The notes under the pieces were generated by a model that saw only the letters and a program-made list of their open reading frames with translations, had not been told where the DNA came from and made no database searches. The translations under genes and the position numbers were made by a program. A DNA stretch of 64,000 nucleotides from Conoideocrella luteorostrata (Eukaryota > Ascomycota > Sordariomycetes > Hypocreales > Clavicipitaceae): contig JASWJB010000007.1 in NCBI GenBank assembly GCA_032433595.1, positions 62,001-126,000 on the forward strand. The letters are read 5' to 3'. This document shows, in pieces, positions 23,532 through 34,282 of the stretch. Positions within the stretch are counted from its first letter, which is position 1; each line of letters begins with the position of its first letter.

Positions 23532-24281
23532 GGCTGCGTATGTGAAATATGGGATTTTTTTTGTCAGTGTATAAAACTTGTCAACACATGTATGATATGT
23601 TCAATTTCTTGATTTTCGTGTTAAAAATGATGCTCAAGGATTGCCTTATGTAGTTGCCGGCTCGCTCAAGAACGGGCTCTGGAAGCACCGTTCATGACCG
23701 TGAATATCGGCGGTCGGAGTTTATGGTGCGCAGAGCCGCGAGAGTGAGTCACGCACCAATTCACCTTTTAGTCAGGCGCAATTGACGCAACCATGAAATT
23801 TAAGCGTAAGGGTTTGAGTAATTTATTGGTCTACGTTTTACGCCCTCGGATCGACCTGCTGGCCGAAGGCCGACACGCTAACTAGTCACCTTTCGAAATT
23901 GACGTCTCTGTAGTTAATCCTCGGAGCCCGCTTCTGTCACATCCGCCCCTTTGGAGAAAGAGTATGAGCAAATGCTATCATTGGACCTGTAGTTGAGCCT
24001 TGGTTGAGCTCTTGTTGCCTAAGCCGATCTAGAGCAACTTGCATGTGGCGGGCATGGCAAGACAGTCTACCGTCGCCTGAAAGCCATAAGCTCTATCTAG
24101 TTGCTACGTGCTGCAAGAGGTCGCTTGAGGAACCCAGCCGCCACAATTATGTTCCATGGCAGCTGTGATTCCTTCACCGGTGTGACAGCGCCTAAGAGAA
24201 TTCACGACCGAGGATGCAATAGTGATCATGAGCTTGAGGCTAGAGGTAGGTCACATGGAAGTATGTGTGTGCGCTGGTAGA
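23532..24281. other. Intergenic, promoter of the MDR gene
   Basis: About 750 bases separate the 3' end of the Zn2Cys6 gene from the ATG of the MDR gene, both on the minus strand. No open frame with coding character is present. The sequence next to the MDR ATG is AT-rich. Confidence 0.4.
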
Positions 24282-26321
24282 TTATCTGACTATGAGCCCA
24301 GCTTCTAGGGCTTTACACTCGATTGCCTTTTGACATGTATCAATCATGCCGCTGACGACGTTTTTCATACAGGTTTCCCGCCGGCTCGAATCTCTTTGAC
24401 TGAAAAAGTACTCTCTAGCAGCTAAGAGCATAAAGAGACTCCTTCGCTCTCTACCGAATCTGATCATCCTATCCGATGCCATTTCTATGGCGTCTCTTAC
24501 GAGTATAGCTGCTTGGTAAGCCACCGTGGGTTCGAAGTCGCCTTCATGCGCGGTGTGTGCTGCTGTCAATATCTGAGAGAGGCACAGTCCAGCTCGTAGG
24601 TAATCGTTGCATAGCGCCTGCAGAGCAAACTGCTTGTCGCTCCATAAGGCTTTGTGGATTCTCATAGTCTCTAATGCTGTTTGCCACAAAATCATACATG
24701 AGAACTGGCGCCCGCTTTTCCTGAATTCACACTGGGCTCGCGGAGCATGTATCATGAAAAGGTACTGCTGGAGATTAAGTACCAAATAGGGTTTTGATAC
24801 GTCAGAGAGGAAATTGGTTTCCCTCGGCAGCTTGTCCAAGTACTCATGGATCCGGCCAGTGTAATTATTTGCTAGCTCAGATGACAAAAAACGCTCCTGC
24901 GACCTGTTGAGGGCTTCGCTCAGCTTATATCTGAATGGCATTGATTCTGCGGCTGCAGCAAGATATGCAACATCCGTGGTAGCATGCACTGCTCTAGTCT
25001 GAGGCAAGAGGTCCTCATCGTTGAGGAGCTCGGAATCGTGGATATTCCTTGGAGGACGGCAATCACACTGCGGTGGCAAAGGCAAAGGCATCATGCCGCG
25101 GTCCACGCAAACCTGGATCTGCAGCTCGATTGCTGCATACCATACACGTCGGCGCAGCTCTTTCTCGAGCTCACTCAAGGGAGCCCGGATCGCGTCCGGA
25201 TCGCGATGGAGGCCGGCGCAGATGCACATTTGGACCACGTTCTGTGCCTCCACCCAGGACGTTTTGAACTTTGGTAGGACAACCACCTTTGCAAAAACCA
25301 GCGAGAAGCGAAGCTGAAGATCTTCCGTGTCAGTCTGTGTGGTTTTCTGAGACCGAAGCCACGCTTCACAGGACTCGATGTACCGCATAGCATCATCAGC
25401 CGTAATTTTCTTCTTTGATGGAGTGCATGCAGTGGCGGGATCCAAGCCACGGGAGGCGGCTACCATCAGAAGCACTATGGCGATGAACCGGGGCCGGCAT
25501 CCTCGCCGGTGATCCCACAGACGGTTATAGTCTTTCCAAAAGCTGGGCAGGTGGAAAATATGGTAGATTTTGCCGTAAGTATCAAGAAACAGACGGATTC
25601 TGTAGTCGACCTGCTGTTTCGACGGCAGCATTAGCCGGAGGCCGCCAGCATCCCGCGCCGGGTCAAGTATGTGGCAATCCTGGCGGTACTGCGTGACCTT
25701 CCCCATGTGTCCGCGTATCCTGTCAATGGCCGGGTAATTCTGGAATGTATCATTTGCAAAGCTTTCCAGTCCCGGGATTGCTTGCATGAGGTCGTCAATG
25801 CTTGTTGCCCCAGACCACCGGATCCCAAAATGACCATCCGGTCCATCAAAAGCGCCGCTTTGGATGCCGACTGAAGAATCCGGAAGTGCAGCTGCGGAGC
25901 TTGCCAAGGGACTTGATCGTCGGGCTAATAACGACGTTTCGGCAAACTCACCTGATGAGTCCGGAGACGGAGATCGATCAATCAACGGCCGATCGGGCAC
26001 AAGCGTATTTCTTTGGCTCTCCTCATGTCTGAATGCGCTGTCAGGACATCGCAAAACGCGCTCGACATCATCAAGGGTTTGGTCGGTTGCGGAGGCTTGT
26101 CTGTCTGCGCATTCATCCGCCAACCGCCGGTGGTTTGTGGCAATGTCATCAAGGTAGACGCAGTTTCCTGCCAGCCCAGAGCTTGTGCAGCGGCCGCACG
26201 CAGGCCGCCGCTGGTCGCAATGTCTCCTCCGCCCGTGGCAGAAGTTGCAGGATTTCTGCGCTCGGCCGCGTTTGCGCTTACCGGTGACTTGGGCGCCGTC
26301 CCCAAGAATAAGATAATCCAT
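24282..26321 (-). CDS. Zn2Cys6 transcription factor with fungal_trans domain
   Basis: The single exon encodes 679 residues. The zinc cluster near the N-terminus has C25, C28, C35, C42, C45 and C54 (CNFCHGRRRHCD, CGRC) and is preceded by a basic stretch KRKRGR that could serve as a nuclear localisation signal. The middle domain shows fungal_trans features: a FLDTYGKIYHIFHLPSFW entry block, GLHRDPDAI and ELRRRVWYAAIELQ. It is a nuclear, DNA-binding regulator. It sits between the MDR oxidoreductase (24 kb side) and the amidohydrolase, all on the minus strand, so it is a good candidate pathway-specific regulator of that pair. The assignment to a pathway is inference from position only. Confidence 0.9.
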   Translation of the reverse strand: MDYLILGDGAQVTGKRKRGRAQKSCNFCHGRRRHCDQRRPACGRCTSSGLAGNCVYLDDIATNHRRLADECADRQASATDQTLDDVERVLRCPDSAFRHEESQRNTLVPDRPLIDRSPSPDSSGEFAETSLLARRSSPLASSAAALPDSSVGIQSGAFDGPDGHFGIRWSGATSIDDLMQAIPGLESFANDTFQNYPAIDRIRGHMGKVTQYRQDCHILDPARDAGGLRLMLPSKQQVDYRIRLFLDTYGKIYHIFHLPSFWKDYNRLWDHRRGCRPRFIAIVLLMVAASRGLDPATACTPSKKKITADDAMRYIESCEAWLRSQKTTQTDTEDLQLRFSLVFAKVVVLPKFKTSWVEAQNVVQMCICAGLHRDPDAIRAPLSELEKELRRRVWYAAIELQIQVCVDRGMMPLPLPPQCDCRPPRNIHDSELLNDEDLLPQTRAVHATTDVAYLAAAAESMPFRYKLSEALNRSQERFLSSELANNYTGRIHEYLDKLPRETNFLSDVSKPYLVLNLQQYLFMIHAPRAQCEFRKSGRQFSCMILWQTALETMRIHKALWSDKQFALQALCNDYLRAGLCLSQILTAAHTAHEGDFEPTVAYQAAILVRDAIEMASDRMIRFGRERRSLFMLLAAREYFFSQRDSSRRETCMKNVVSGMIDTCQKAIECKALEAGLIVR

Positions 26322-26719
26322 GCGAATAGCTGCCGGTATTTAAGCAACTAAGCAACAGCATTGCCTCAGCTTGTGGTGCTTTGTGATTTCGCGCGGGATC
26401 AGAAAAGAGGGCAAGAAGATATGGCATGACTTGCCGTGGCGGGTGAGATTGACTATCCATCGTCGCTCGGAGCTTAGCTAAACCCGGATGAGCCACACTG
26501 GTAGCTAGGTCATCCTCAAGGTTGTGTACAATAAGCAGTACACAGCAAGCAGCTCTTCTCACTTGGCATATCTACAATTGCGACACTCCGGACAAACGAT
26601 CGTGTGTTGCAACCTAGCAGTCTTCCAACTAACATAAATTGCTCTGGTTTATCTCTTGGGAAACTACCTGTTCTGTGCTCTATGGACTTTACATGCATAC
26701 AGAAAACGAACCGTCACGG
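26322..26719. other. Intergenic, promoter of the Zn2Cys6 gene
   Basis: About 400 bases lie between the 3' end of the amidohydrolase gene and the ATG of the regulator. No gene is supported. Confidence 0.4.
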
Positions 26720-27682
26720 TCAGGCCTGTTGAGCCTTGAGTTTTAGAAGCTTCTCCGCGTTGCCGTGGCAGAACGCCTCAAGTTGCTCCTGGCTTAGTAT
26801 CCCAGCGCGCTGGATCTCCTCGACAAACTGTGCACCTGTCTCAGTTGTCGAAAATGGATAATCCACGCTGAACATGATTTTGTCCGCGGGGGACACCTTG
26901 AGCAGGCACTCGAAGGGCGGAAGAGTAAATAGACCACTCGTTGTAACCCAAATATTCTCCTGCCAGACAGTCTGTAGATCTCTCTCAAACTCGCCCCAGA
27001 CGCGCGTAGTTCGAGCCGTACGATCAAGCATGAATGGAATCATTTCTCCCATGTGCCCGATGACAATTTTGAGCTTCGGGAATTGATCAAACACCCCGCT
27101 GGCAAATAGTCGCAAAATGTGCAGCCCACACTCGGAATGCCAGCCCCAAGACGCCGTGGCCATCATGATGGCGGCATTCTTATCGAAATTACCACGGTAG
27201 TGCGAGGCCATGTTGTCGGCTGGATAGCTCGGATGGATATACAGGGGGACATCGAGCTTCACGGCCTGCGCGAAAACGGGCCAGAACTTGGCGTCATCGT
27301 ACATGGAGCCATCTTCCGTATGGCTGTCGAGCAGAGCACCTACGAAACCCAGGTCCTTGACTGCGCGGGTGAGCTCCTCCACGGCCGCCTCGGGATCCTG
27401 CATTGGCAACGCAGCCCAGCCAGCGAAGCTCCCTTGATGCTCTTTGCACGCTGCCGCGAGTTTGTCGTTGGCCGCCATGCAGCCCGCGACAGGTTTGGGC
27501 CCGCCGACATGGGAGATGACTTGAAGTCTTGTGTTTCCGGACTTCATGTCTGCGATACGAGATTCGCCGAGATCATGGAGACGGTCATGAACGTGTGCGG
27601 GTAAGGCTTCGTGCAGGGCATCGCTAGTGTCAAAGACTTGCGCGTCATAGTGCTCCTCGAGCGCGATCAAGTAAGGTGGCAT
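26720..27682 (-). CDS. ACMSD-type amidohydrolase (aromatic-acid decarboxylase-like)
   Basis: The 320-residue single-exon protein belongs to the amidohydrolase_2 group, which includes gamma-resorcylate, 2,3-dihydroxybenzoate and salicylate decarboxylases. The metal ligands are visible: Glu9 and His11 in ALEEHY, a His in PLYIHPSYP, a His in VIGHMGE and an Asp in FSVDYPFS. These enzymes remove CO2 from hydroxybenzoic acids (some reversibly) using a divalent metal, in the cytosol. A Zn2Cys6 regulator and an MDR oxidoreductase follow on the same strand, which fits an inducible route for aromatic compounds. Which acid it uses cannot be told; hydrolysis of a related ring compound is an alternative. 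The start ATG directly precedes the conserved first strand, so it is well placed. Confidence 0.9.
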   Translation of the reverse strand: MPPYLIALEEHYDAQVFDTSDALHEALPAHVHDRLHDLGESRIADMKSGNTRLQVISHVGGPKPVAGCMAANDKLAAACKEHQGSFAGWAALPMQDPEAAVEELTRAVKDLGFVGALLDSHTEDGSMYDDAKFWPVFAQAVKLDVPLYIHPSYPADNMASHYRGNFDKNAAIMMATASWGWHSECGLHILRLFASGVFDQFPKLKIVIGHMGEMIPFMLDRTARTTRVWGEFERDLQTVWQENIWVTTSGLFTLPPFECLLKVSPADKIMFSVDYPFSTTETGAQFVEEIQRAGILSQEQLEAFCHGNAEKLLKLKAQQA

Positions 27683-28820
27683 GGTTTCTAGTATCGAAAT
27701 ACAAATATGATACGCTGATATTTCAAAGTGTCAAGGGTTCAAGTAAGAAGAGTTAAGAATGTTCCTCAGGTTCGTGTTGTTGCGTTCGACTAACGCGGAG
27801 TCCAGATGTCGTCTGCCACTGCGGAAAGCTGATGCATTGTCTCGGCAGAGGTTTGTCTGGCTCTGTCGACGGGGTGCGACTATTTATATGATGGACGACC
27901 ATTGATGTGAGTTACGCCCAGCTGACGTAGTGACCGGATGTATGTGTGCCCTTTCGTCAGCTCGTGGTATTTGAGAGGCATTCAGCTATCTCCGCGATCT
28001 GCCTCACTGATCGGCCCCACCGGGAAATAGCGCTTTTACCTATCTCCGGTTTATAGCACCGCGCTCCAAACATCGTATCCCATTGACTGTCTCCTTGGAC
28101 CGCCGAGACAGACGAATCATCAGCCGGTATTAGACGACCAATCAATTCAATATTCGCCGTAACCTGCAACTACAATTCACTGCATTATTGACGTCAAATT
28201 TGTACAGTACAAATTGAGAGGAAGCTAACTTTAATCACTCCCAACAACCCTCACCACAAAAAACCACCCACAATCTACAATCCACAGTCCGCACTCCGAA
28301 ATCTATTATAACGTCGTGTTTCTAAGCCACCGGCACCCTGCTAACCCTATGAATGGCCACTGGTCAGTTCGTCTCCCAACTTCGCATCCCGAGATAACCA
28401 CTCGGTTCCTCCGTACTCGGCAAGTTCTCGTTCCCGTTTTGGGAAGATGCTGCGAGACGTGGGAGCCTCAGCCCTGTGGGCACGACGGCACAGGCTTACA
28501 GTGGGTCTCCAGTAATTCCAAGCCAAGAAACAGCCAAATTCACTGCTGGGGCACTCCGTACTTTAGGTCGGTTAGCCTCTGAAGCTGTGGCGGGCCTCTA
28601 CCCTATGTCAAAGGTCTGGGGCACAATTTCCATTTTGGGCATCATGGAGCGAGGTGCAATGCCTCGCTTTGCGAGAGAGGGGGGTCAGGCCAGGGCCAAT
28701 ATTATTATAAAAGGTGACAAGATGGAGCATGTAATACGGCTATGCTGCAACTCGTCTTTTTCTCAGACTGATTTCAATCTGTTCAGAGCGTTGACACATT
28801 TGCGTCCGCGTCCATAAACC
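27683..28820. other. Divergent intergenic region
   Basis: This shared upstream region of the amidohydrolase (minus) and the tubby-like gene (plus) is about 1.1 kb long. It holds one near-perfect dyad at 28197-28215 and no gene that I can support. Confidence 0.45.
28197..28215. promoter_or_regulatory. Perfect 9-1-9 palindrome
   Basis: AATTTGTACAGTACAAATT is an exact inverted repeat around a single A. It lies within the divergent promoter between the amidohydrolase and the tubby-like gene, where a dimeric regulator could bind. No known binding-site family is matched with confidence. Confidence 0.4.
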
Positions 28821-29498
28821 ATGTCTCTGTCCGCGAACACATCTCCCACCCTCGACAATGTCACCCCCAAGCCAGAGATGCCTGTTGAGACAGGCGCCCC
28901 CGGCACGCCAGACAGACTCTTATTTATACAGTCATTTAGCGGCGACTTTTCGGACGAGCTGCGCGTCTTCGATCTCAGCCCCTGCGTCTGTCCGTCTACA
29001 TTCACAGAAATAAGATCAAACAAGTTCTACGGCGCCGTCGAAACTGCCGCCAAAGACAGACAAAACGACCGCTCGGCATGGGCGTACGAGCTCAAACGCG
29101 AGACGTTTTCATCAAATCTTCAGATACATGATGCTTCGGACGGTGGCGACGTCGCTGCTGACCTCGACCTGACCATCTTGAAGCGCTACGGAACATGGAA
29201 GCTCAAGTTCCCTCCGGGATCCCGCCATTCCATTCATGATTTGGATATTCGGGCAGTCAGCATTCTGAGAAAGCAGGAGACATTTGTGAAGGACGGCATA
29301 TTATATATGTGGGACATGACCGGTGGCGGGAAGAGGGGAGCTTTGCACAAGACGGTTGGAGGGAAGAAGGCCCTCATCGCTGAGTTTGTGGCCAAGTCGT
29401 GGTTTAAGAATAGTTGCGTCTTGGCAGTGGATACGAAGGAGGTAGATGATGTGGTTGCTTTGGGGACTTGTGTGGCTGCTCTGAATAGAGATGTCTAG
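28821..29498 (+). CDS. Tubby-like fungal hypothetical protein
   Basis: A 225-residue single-exon protein. The first 35 residues are Pro/Thr-rich and disordered. From there it alternates beta-strand-like segments: LTILKRYGTWKLKFPPG, ETFVKDGILYMWDM and ALIAEFVAKSWFKNSCVLAVDT. The segment ending in EVDDVVALGTCVAALNRD resembles the buried C-terminal helix of tubby C-terminal/LURP-one-like folds, as seen in fungal hypothetical proteins with a tubby-like domain. Such domains can bind membrane phosphoinositides, but that is only a family-level suggestion. No signal peptide or membrane span is seen. The coding assignment is reasonably secure from length and protein-like composition; the fold is tentative. 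Confidence 0.65.
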   Translation: MSLSANTSPTLDNVTPKPEMPVETGAPGTPDRLLFIQSFSGDFSDELRVFDLSPCVCPSTFTEIRSNKFYGAVETAAKDRQNDRSAWAYELKRETFSSNLQIHDASDGGDVAADLDLTILKRYGTWKLKFPPGSRHSIHDLDIRAVSILRKQETFVKDGILYMWDMTGGGKRGALHKTVGGKKALIAEFVAKSWFKNSCVLAVDTKEVDDVVALGTCVAALNRDV

Positions 29499-30082
29499 GT
29501 GAGGTATGGAGGTGCAAGCTATGGCAGAACTTGGAGAAATACTTAGGCCAGTCTGGGACAAGCTGATAGCCCCCAAAGCGGATTTGGCTGATGCGTCGTC
29601 GTTTTATGCTGCCCCAGCCGCGGGTGAGAAAACGAAAGGATCTTTTCATGCTCATATTGAACTGTTATTGGATGGTTTCTTTAGTTGTTTGCGTTCAAGC
29701 CAGCTCTACAATTTACGTCATGCTGGTTGGCATTGTAAAGATACCGAGGTGCCGATTGCATGTGGGGATGGCAAGGTGTCCCTACAAGGTTTCGGGCAGA
29801 ACGCTCCTAATGTGGCGTTGTATCGCGTTTATGTACATGTTGAGTAGATGACAGAACTGGTGTATTTGCGAGCAGTTGTCGCGTCGTATCAATCACCTAG
29901 AAGTACACTTGGTCCTTGAAAATCGCCCACATCTCTTTTCATCCAAGCTAGTCAACACGCACATAAGTTTGCAGAACAACCATATCTACAATGCTCAGAG
30001 TCAGTCCTTTCAATTCATCTGTCTCTACAACGCATTCGCACTTATTACCGTCCACCAACACCGACCTGCGCATCAACCTATA
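29499..30082. other. Convergent 3' intergenic region
   Basis: This lies between the tubby-like gene and the 3' end of the phosphoesterase gene. A 113-codon frame at 29506-29847 has no motif and was not accepted. Nothing else is seen. Confidence 0.4.
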
Positions 30083-31555
30083 TCAAGTCAGCTTTCTCTT
30101 TCTAGGCCCCGGCGTTATAACTGTGTAATTACATGTCGGACAATGAGTCATGTCATTCGGCGTAGCAGGATACCAGTCTTGTCCATAGGTAGCATTCAAG
30201 CTCACACTGCCGACGACGGAACCACTCTCAAGACGAATCCACGTTTCGGCCTCCCACTTCTTCTTCTCCAGCGTATCCCTCGACACCAGGACTTGCCTGG
30301 CGCCCCGGACCCAGCTTCCATAACCGCCATATCCTGAATGCTGCCCGAAGCAGAGGTTGAGGCCGTTGCCCGTGACGGTCATGCCGGGAACTAGATGGTC
30401 CCATTTGTAACACCACGTCGCACCATGGTCGTGGCCGGAGAAAACGCCCATTAGCCCTGGGGTTGTGGTTATGGCCTGCATGAAGGGAAGATCCTGCCCG
30501 CCGTAGGAGCAGGTCCCGTCGTTGCGGCCATCTGGACACCAGCCTTGGGCTTGCGGCGCAAGCGGATAGTCATCGTTGATGCCGGGTTCATGGTTGGGAT
30601 GAATGCTGTGTCGCCCGTGTTCCTGTTGTAGAGCGGCCGACGCGTTTGTCGGGATGTGCACAAACGCCAAAGAGGGTATGACCTTTCCGAAACGCTCTCT
30701 TATGCGAGCATTCGTTGACTGAAACCAGTTCACTACCGAGACGTCCACCCAGTCTGGCTGTCCAACCTGTTTTCCCTCTGCATTGCGCTCGCGAAAATAG
30801 AAGCCTCCTCGGGAATCGAAGAACCAGAGGAGCAGCTCCGGGGCGCATTCGTAGGCCTGGCACTCTGGGGCATATACTGGAAGGTAGTAATTTGATACGC
30901 CTGCGTTTCTGCCTTTGACCATGCTCCTTGTGCGACAGCCAGGGAATTTCCGCTCGCGTGCCAGTATGTCTACTGCGGAAATGTTGAAGTTGTGGTCGTG
31001 ATTACCGTATGTGGATGCCCAGGATAGGCCTCGCTGGACGAGGGGACGGACGATTTGGTCAACGTAGGTGGTGCTGTTCTCTAGATAGGTGTTTTCGCCG
31101 GTGATGAGGTCGCCGTTAAGGACGACGAGGCTGGGTTCTTCGGCGTCGAGGACTTGATTTATGACTTTGATGGAGTTGAGGTCCTGCTGGGGGCCCCATT
31201 GGTCCCAGGCATCTGGTTTGTATTTGTGAGCGGGAAGCTCGGGGAAACACTGCAATGACGTATATCTAGGGACAAACTGGGCAAACGACTATTACGAGAT
31301 TGAAGCAGGTCATGTGTAGGGTTGCGCACTGGTTGTCGGCGCAAGTCGCGAATGAGCATGAAACTTACTTTCTCCAAAGTGTAGATCTTCAAAAATTGAT
31401 ACCTGAAAAGTTCCGTCCTTGTTGAATGTAAGCGGACGGAGCGTCCCATTGGTGCTGTGGTACCTGTTGGGGTTCTGAAATTTGAACGAAACTGGTGATT
31501 GTGAGGAGGTAGCTGTGTAGACAGACAGCGCCAGTAACACTGATGAAGATACCAT
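30083..31555 (-). CDS. Calcineurin-like metallophosphoesterase (Dcr2-type)
   Basis: Two exons (31555-31369 and 31212-30083) give 438 residues. The donor GTAAGT follows FEDLHFGE, and the acceptor CCAG restores the codon for Asn before AWDQWGPQQDLN. The metal-binding motifs appear in order: DLHFG (D-x-H), VLNGDLITGEN (GD), YGNHDHN (GNH) and SGHDHG (GHDH). These mark a binuclear-metal phosphatase. The N-terminus (MVSSSVLLALSVYTATSS) looks like a weak secretion signal, so it may act outside the cell or in the vacuole. Yeast Dcr2 of this type is a phosphatase linked to cell-cycle entry and the unfolded-protein response; function here is inferred from family. The gene is flanked by about 1.7 kb of gene-free DNA upstream. 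An in-frame upstream ATG at 31645 is less likely. Confidence 0.88.
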
Positions 31556-33261
31556 GGCCGGCTGAGGTTCATACACAGCGACCGCTTGTAGCAGCAGACA
31601 AAAAAGCTGACGGTTTTCAGCCCTTGATGAAGCGACTGGCTTCAAGACGCGAGCTTCTACGCGCCATTAATATACATCCGTATTCTGCCCTTCGCTCAGT
31701 CAATCGAGCGAACGTAGCTCAAAACCCTGCTTAATGGGGAATCTGAGAAGCTCCAGCCGGGGAAAGCCCAGCCGGCTAAATGTACTCGGTGCGTTAAAAC
31801 GAGGCGAGATGGGTGTGAAGAAGCGACATTGTTGGGCTTGCGGTGGTCGCATCCAGCATCGTTTGTCACTTGACTGAGCATTCCCGCCCTCAGTATCCCC
31901 CCCTTCTCTCAATCCCCGTGGAGGTGTCCAGTGGTGTTTCTGCATCCCGCAACGTGTAGTGGCCAACGTGACGGACGGCGGAGTCACGACTGGCTGGAAT
32001 TCTGTACCTGCAGTAGCGTCGATGGCGGGCTGCTCAAGAAGTGGCCATTCCAGAGCCAGCATTCTCGTCTGGTCGGAAGATGAGTTATCAGTTGACCCAT
32101 GATGGGTTGCCAGTGGGTAGCATTTTGGGGTTGAACGTACGTTATCAGTGGATATTGGTGCTGCAAAGTTGAGATGCGTTGCAGATGCACAGGTTGGAAG
32201 GTTGACGGCCAGTCAGGTGCTAACTTAGCTGCATGACTGCAGCTTCCTAGATACAGCAGCTTCGGCAGCTTCTGTCAAGGAGCCACACTGTAGGCCGAGT
32301 AAGGAGATTAACCCTTCTTTGGGAGCGAGTTTCCGGGGCAAATTAACGCTTATTTGTCCAGTTAGTACACCTTGTGCCCTATTTTAACCACTGTGACACC
32401 AGACCCCTTCCGAACGCTGTTCGCAAATGCAGAATCTCTCTCCATTTCAATTGCACGCAAAAACCTTCAATCAATTCATTTGAGTTAAGAGTCCAAGTGC
32501 AATGGCGAACTGTATCCAGTGTCAATGTGGCCGCAAAGTCAATCGATGCTGCACGCGGCGAACTTTATTGCGAACTTACAGTCTCTCTGGCATATGTTGC
32601 ACAATATGACGCGAATTACTCTGCGTATTGTGTCGTCAGTCCATATCCCCCCCGGAGGATAAAGTCTGCATCCATTGTATTTACTGCATCGATGCTGCAC
32701 GCATACAAAGTCTCGTCGCCTCGCCAGTTGCTTTCCTTTAGGTCTCTTGCTCCTCAACAGTTTCTTCGCTTCAGTCGTTGTCTTTCACCTCTAAGCTCTA
32801 TAATATTATGTCAGTAAAACAAGGGCTTTTCTGCTGGCAGCAGCCACAACAGGGACGGATTGAGCGTCACCAAGTTCCTTGCGGCCCTACCGGCTGCATG
32901 TCCGATGCTAGTCGACGACATCCATAGCACATACACGCATGCTGATGTCTGAGACACAACTAGCAATGCAACTTCAATTCAATACTGGAATTAGGGGGAG
33001 ATCCATTTAAGCTTGCTTAGACCTTCTAGGTTCTAAGATCAAATAGCCTAGCTACTCGAATACCTTGCTCAGCAGCTCTTCACAATAGGCACTTGAGCCG
33101 AGCTCCGAACAAAGACGCAATTCGATTGTGTAAGGAGACTCTCAAGCGAACAATGAGACTAGGACATGACAGACGCTTTCTGGCACTAAATTGCTCAAGA
33201 TTGGAGCTACCTCCAGATTACCTCTTGGTCATTTCACCGGTCAAGCCAAGCGAGCAGTTAG
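31556..33261. other. Intergenic, no supported gene
   Basis: About 1.7 kb with only short conflicting frames. The longest, 32374-32817 on the plus strand, has no motif and is Ser/Leu-rich in a way expected by chance. The part next to 31555 is the promoter of the phosphoesterase gene. Confidence 0.4.
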
Positions 33262-33864
33262 ATGTCCTCACAATATACACATGACTCTCGCCTTCGAGCA
33301 CCTCGTTGTTGGGGTGAATTCCACCATGGTTACAAACCTGGCATCAATGCGCCGCGCCGATTTGCCCCAGATCTCAGCCAAACCCCCCAACGGCAGAGGA
33401 GGATTCGACAACACGGGGACGCAGACACCACAAAAGCCCTACAAGAATAGGATGACGAGATCGCGAAAGTTAAGGAACGAGTCCACCAAGCTTCAATGTA
33501 CGGCGCTGGCTTGGGGAATGACCTGAAAGAGTTCAAAGATGCCACGGGAGAGTACCTTCGTCAGGCAGCGGCCCTCCCGCCCGCCAGCGGCTGCCTCCGT
33601 ACGCGCTACAGGCAGATTTATCATTGAAGGTGATTCAGAGGATGGCGAGGTTGCTTCCGCTAATACCACTGAGTATCTTTGCATGAATTGTGCGAAAAAC
33701 TCTCAACCACGGGCAAGATTGATAAAATCAAGGCTCAGGAAGACATGATCAACAAGTTGGAAGTCGAAGTCGAAACTGCCAAGAAAGATGCCCAAGATTT
33801 CAAGGGGGAATCAACCGAACTGAAGGTAAACATGGCAAAAATCAACCAGAAAATGGATTTGTGA
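33262..33864 (+). pseudogene. Coiled-coil protein remnant
   Basis: Coding-like text is spread over frames. One frame reads DTTKALQE, then TAG at 33448-33450, then DDEIAKVKERVHQ and LGNDLKEFKDATGEYLRQ. A second frame reads GRFIIEGDSEDGEVASANTT. The first frame then resumes with LCEKLSTTGKIDKIKAQ and continues through Glu/Lys-rich heptads to KINQKMDL. This fits a single coiled-coil protein broken by one stop and two frameshifts. Intron removal does not rescue it with obvious splice sites. It may be the remnant of a host gene or of a transposon gag; a dispersed repeat copy lies 370 bases further on. Function is unknown. Confidence 0.45.
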
Positions 33865-34194
33865 TCCAGAAGGAGGTTGGTCCAAGTTCGCAGAACCAGG
33901 AGACCCGGGGGTTATCGTTGTCACAGAACGGCGGTGAATATGTCGGAGCTGTCTTTACCGAAGCAAATAGGAAAGTGGGATTCCGGCCGGCAGAGCAGCA
34001 CGGAATAGCTCAGTTTAGCTGCTGCTGTCCCCGGAAGAGCTATTATTTATTGGCATAACTGCTGTACAGAGTGTAAGAAAACAAATGAATAAAAGACAGA
34101 GAACAAAGAGAGTTCAGAGATTAAATAGAACGCGCAGAGTGCAAAGAATACGGATTACGCGGAGAGAGCAATGCATGCAATGTGTGTGATGTGC

Positions 34195-34221
34195 GTAATA
34201 TGCGTAATATGTGTAATATGT
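34195..34221 (+). repeat. Short tandem 9-mer repeat
   Basis: Three adjacent units GTAATATGC, GTAATATGT and GTAATATGT form a small tandem array directly before repeat copy B. A related but looser run precedes copy A at 8715-8780. Confidence 0.55.
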
Positions 34222-34233
34222 ACAAAAAGTATC

Positions 34234-34282
34234 GCTTTCTCGAGAATGCGACAACGGAGCCACAGCAAACGGCTTCTGGAAT
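34234..34282 (+). repeat. Dispersed repeat, copy B
   Basis: This is the partner of 8791-8839, about 86% identical over 49 bases by eye. It carries GCTTTCTCGAGAATGCGA at the left and CTTCTGGAAT at the right end. The same orientation and similar upstream GT-rich units point to one mobile or multicopy family. Confidence 0.6.

Noticed and set aside
29506..29847. A 113-codon frame just after the tubby-like gene
   Set aside because: It has no domain, unusual composition and lies in the 3' flank; nothing beyond its length supports it.
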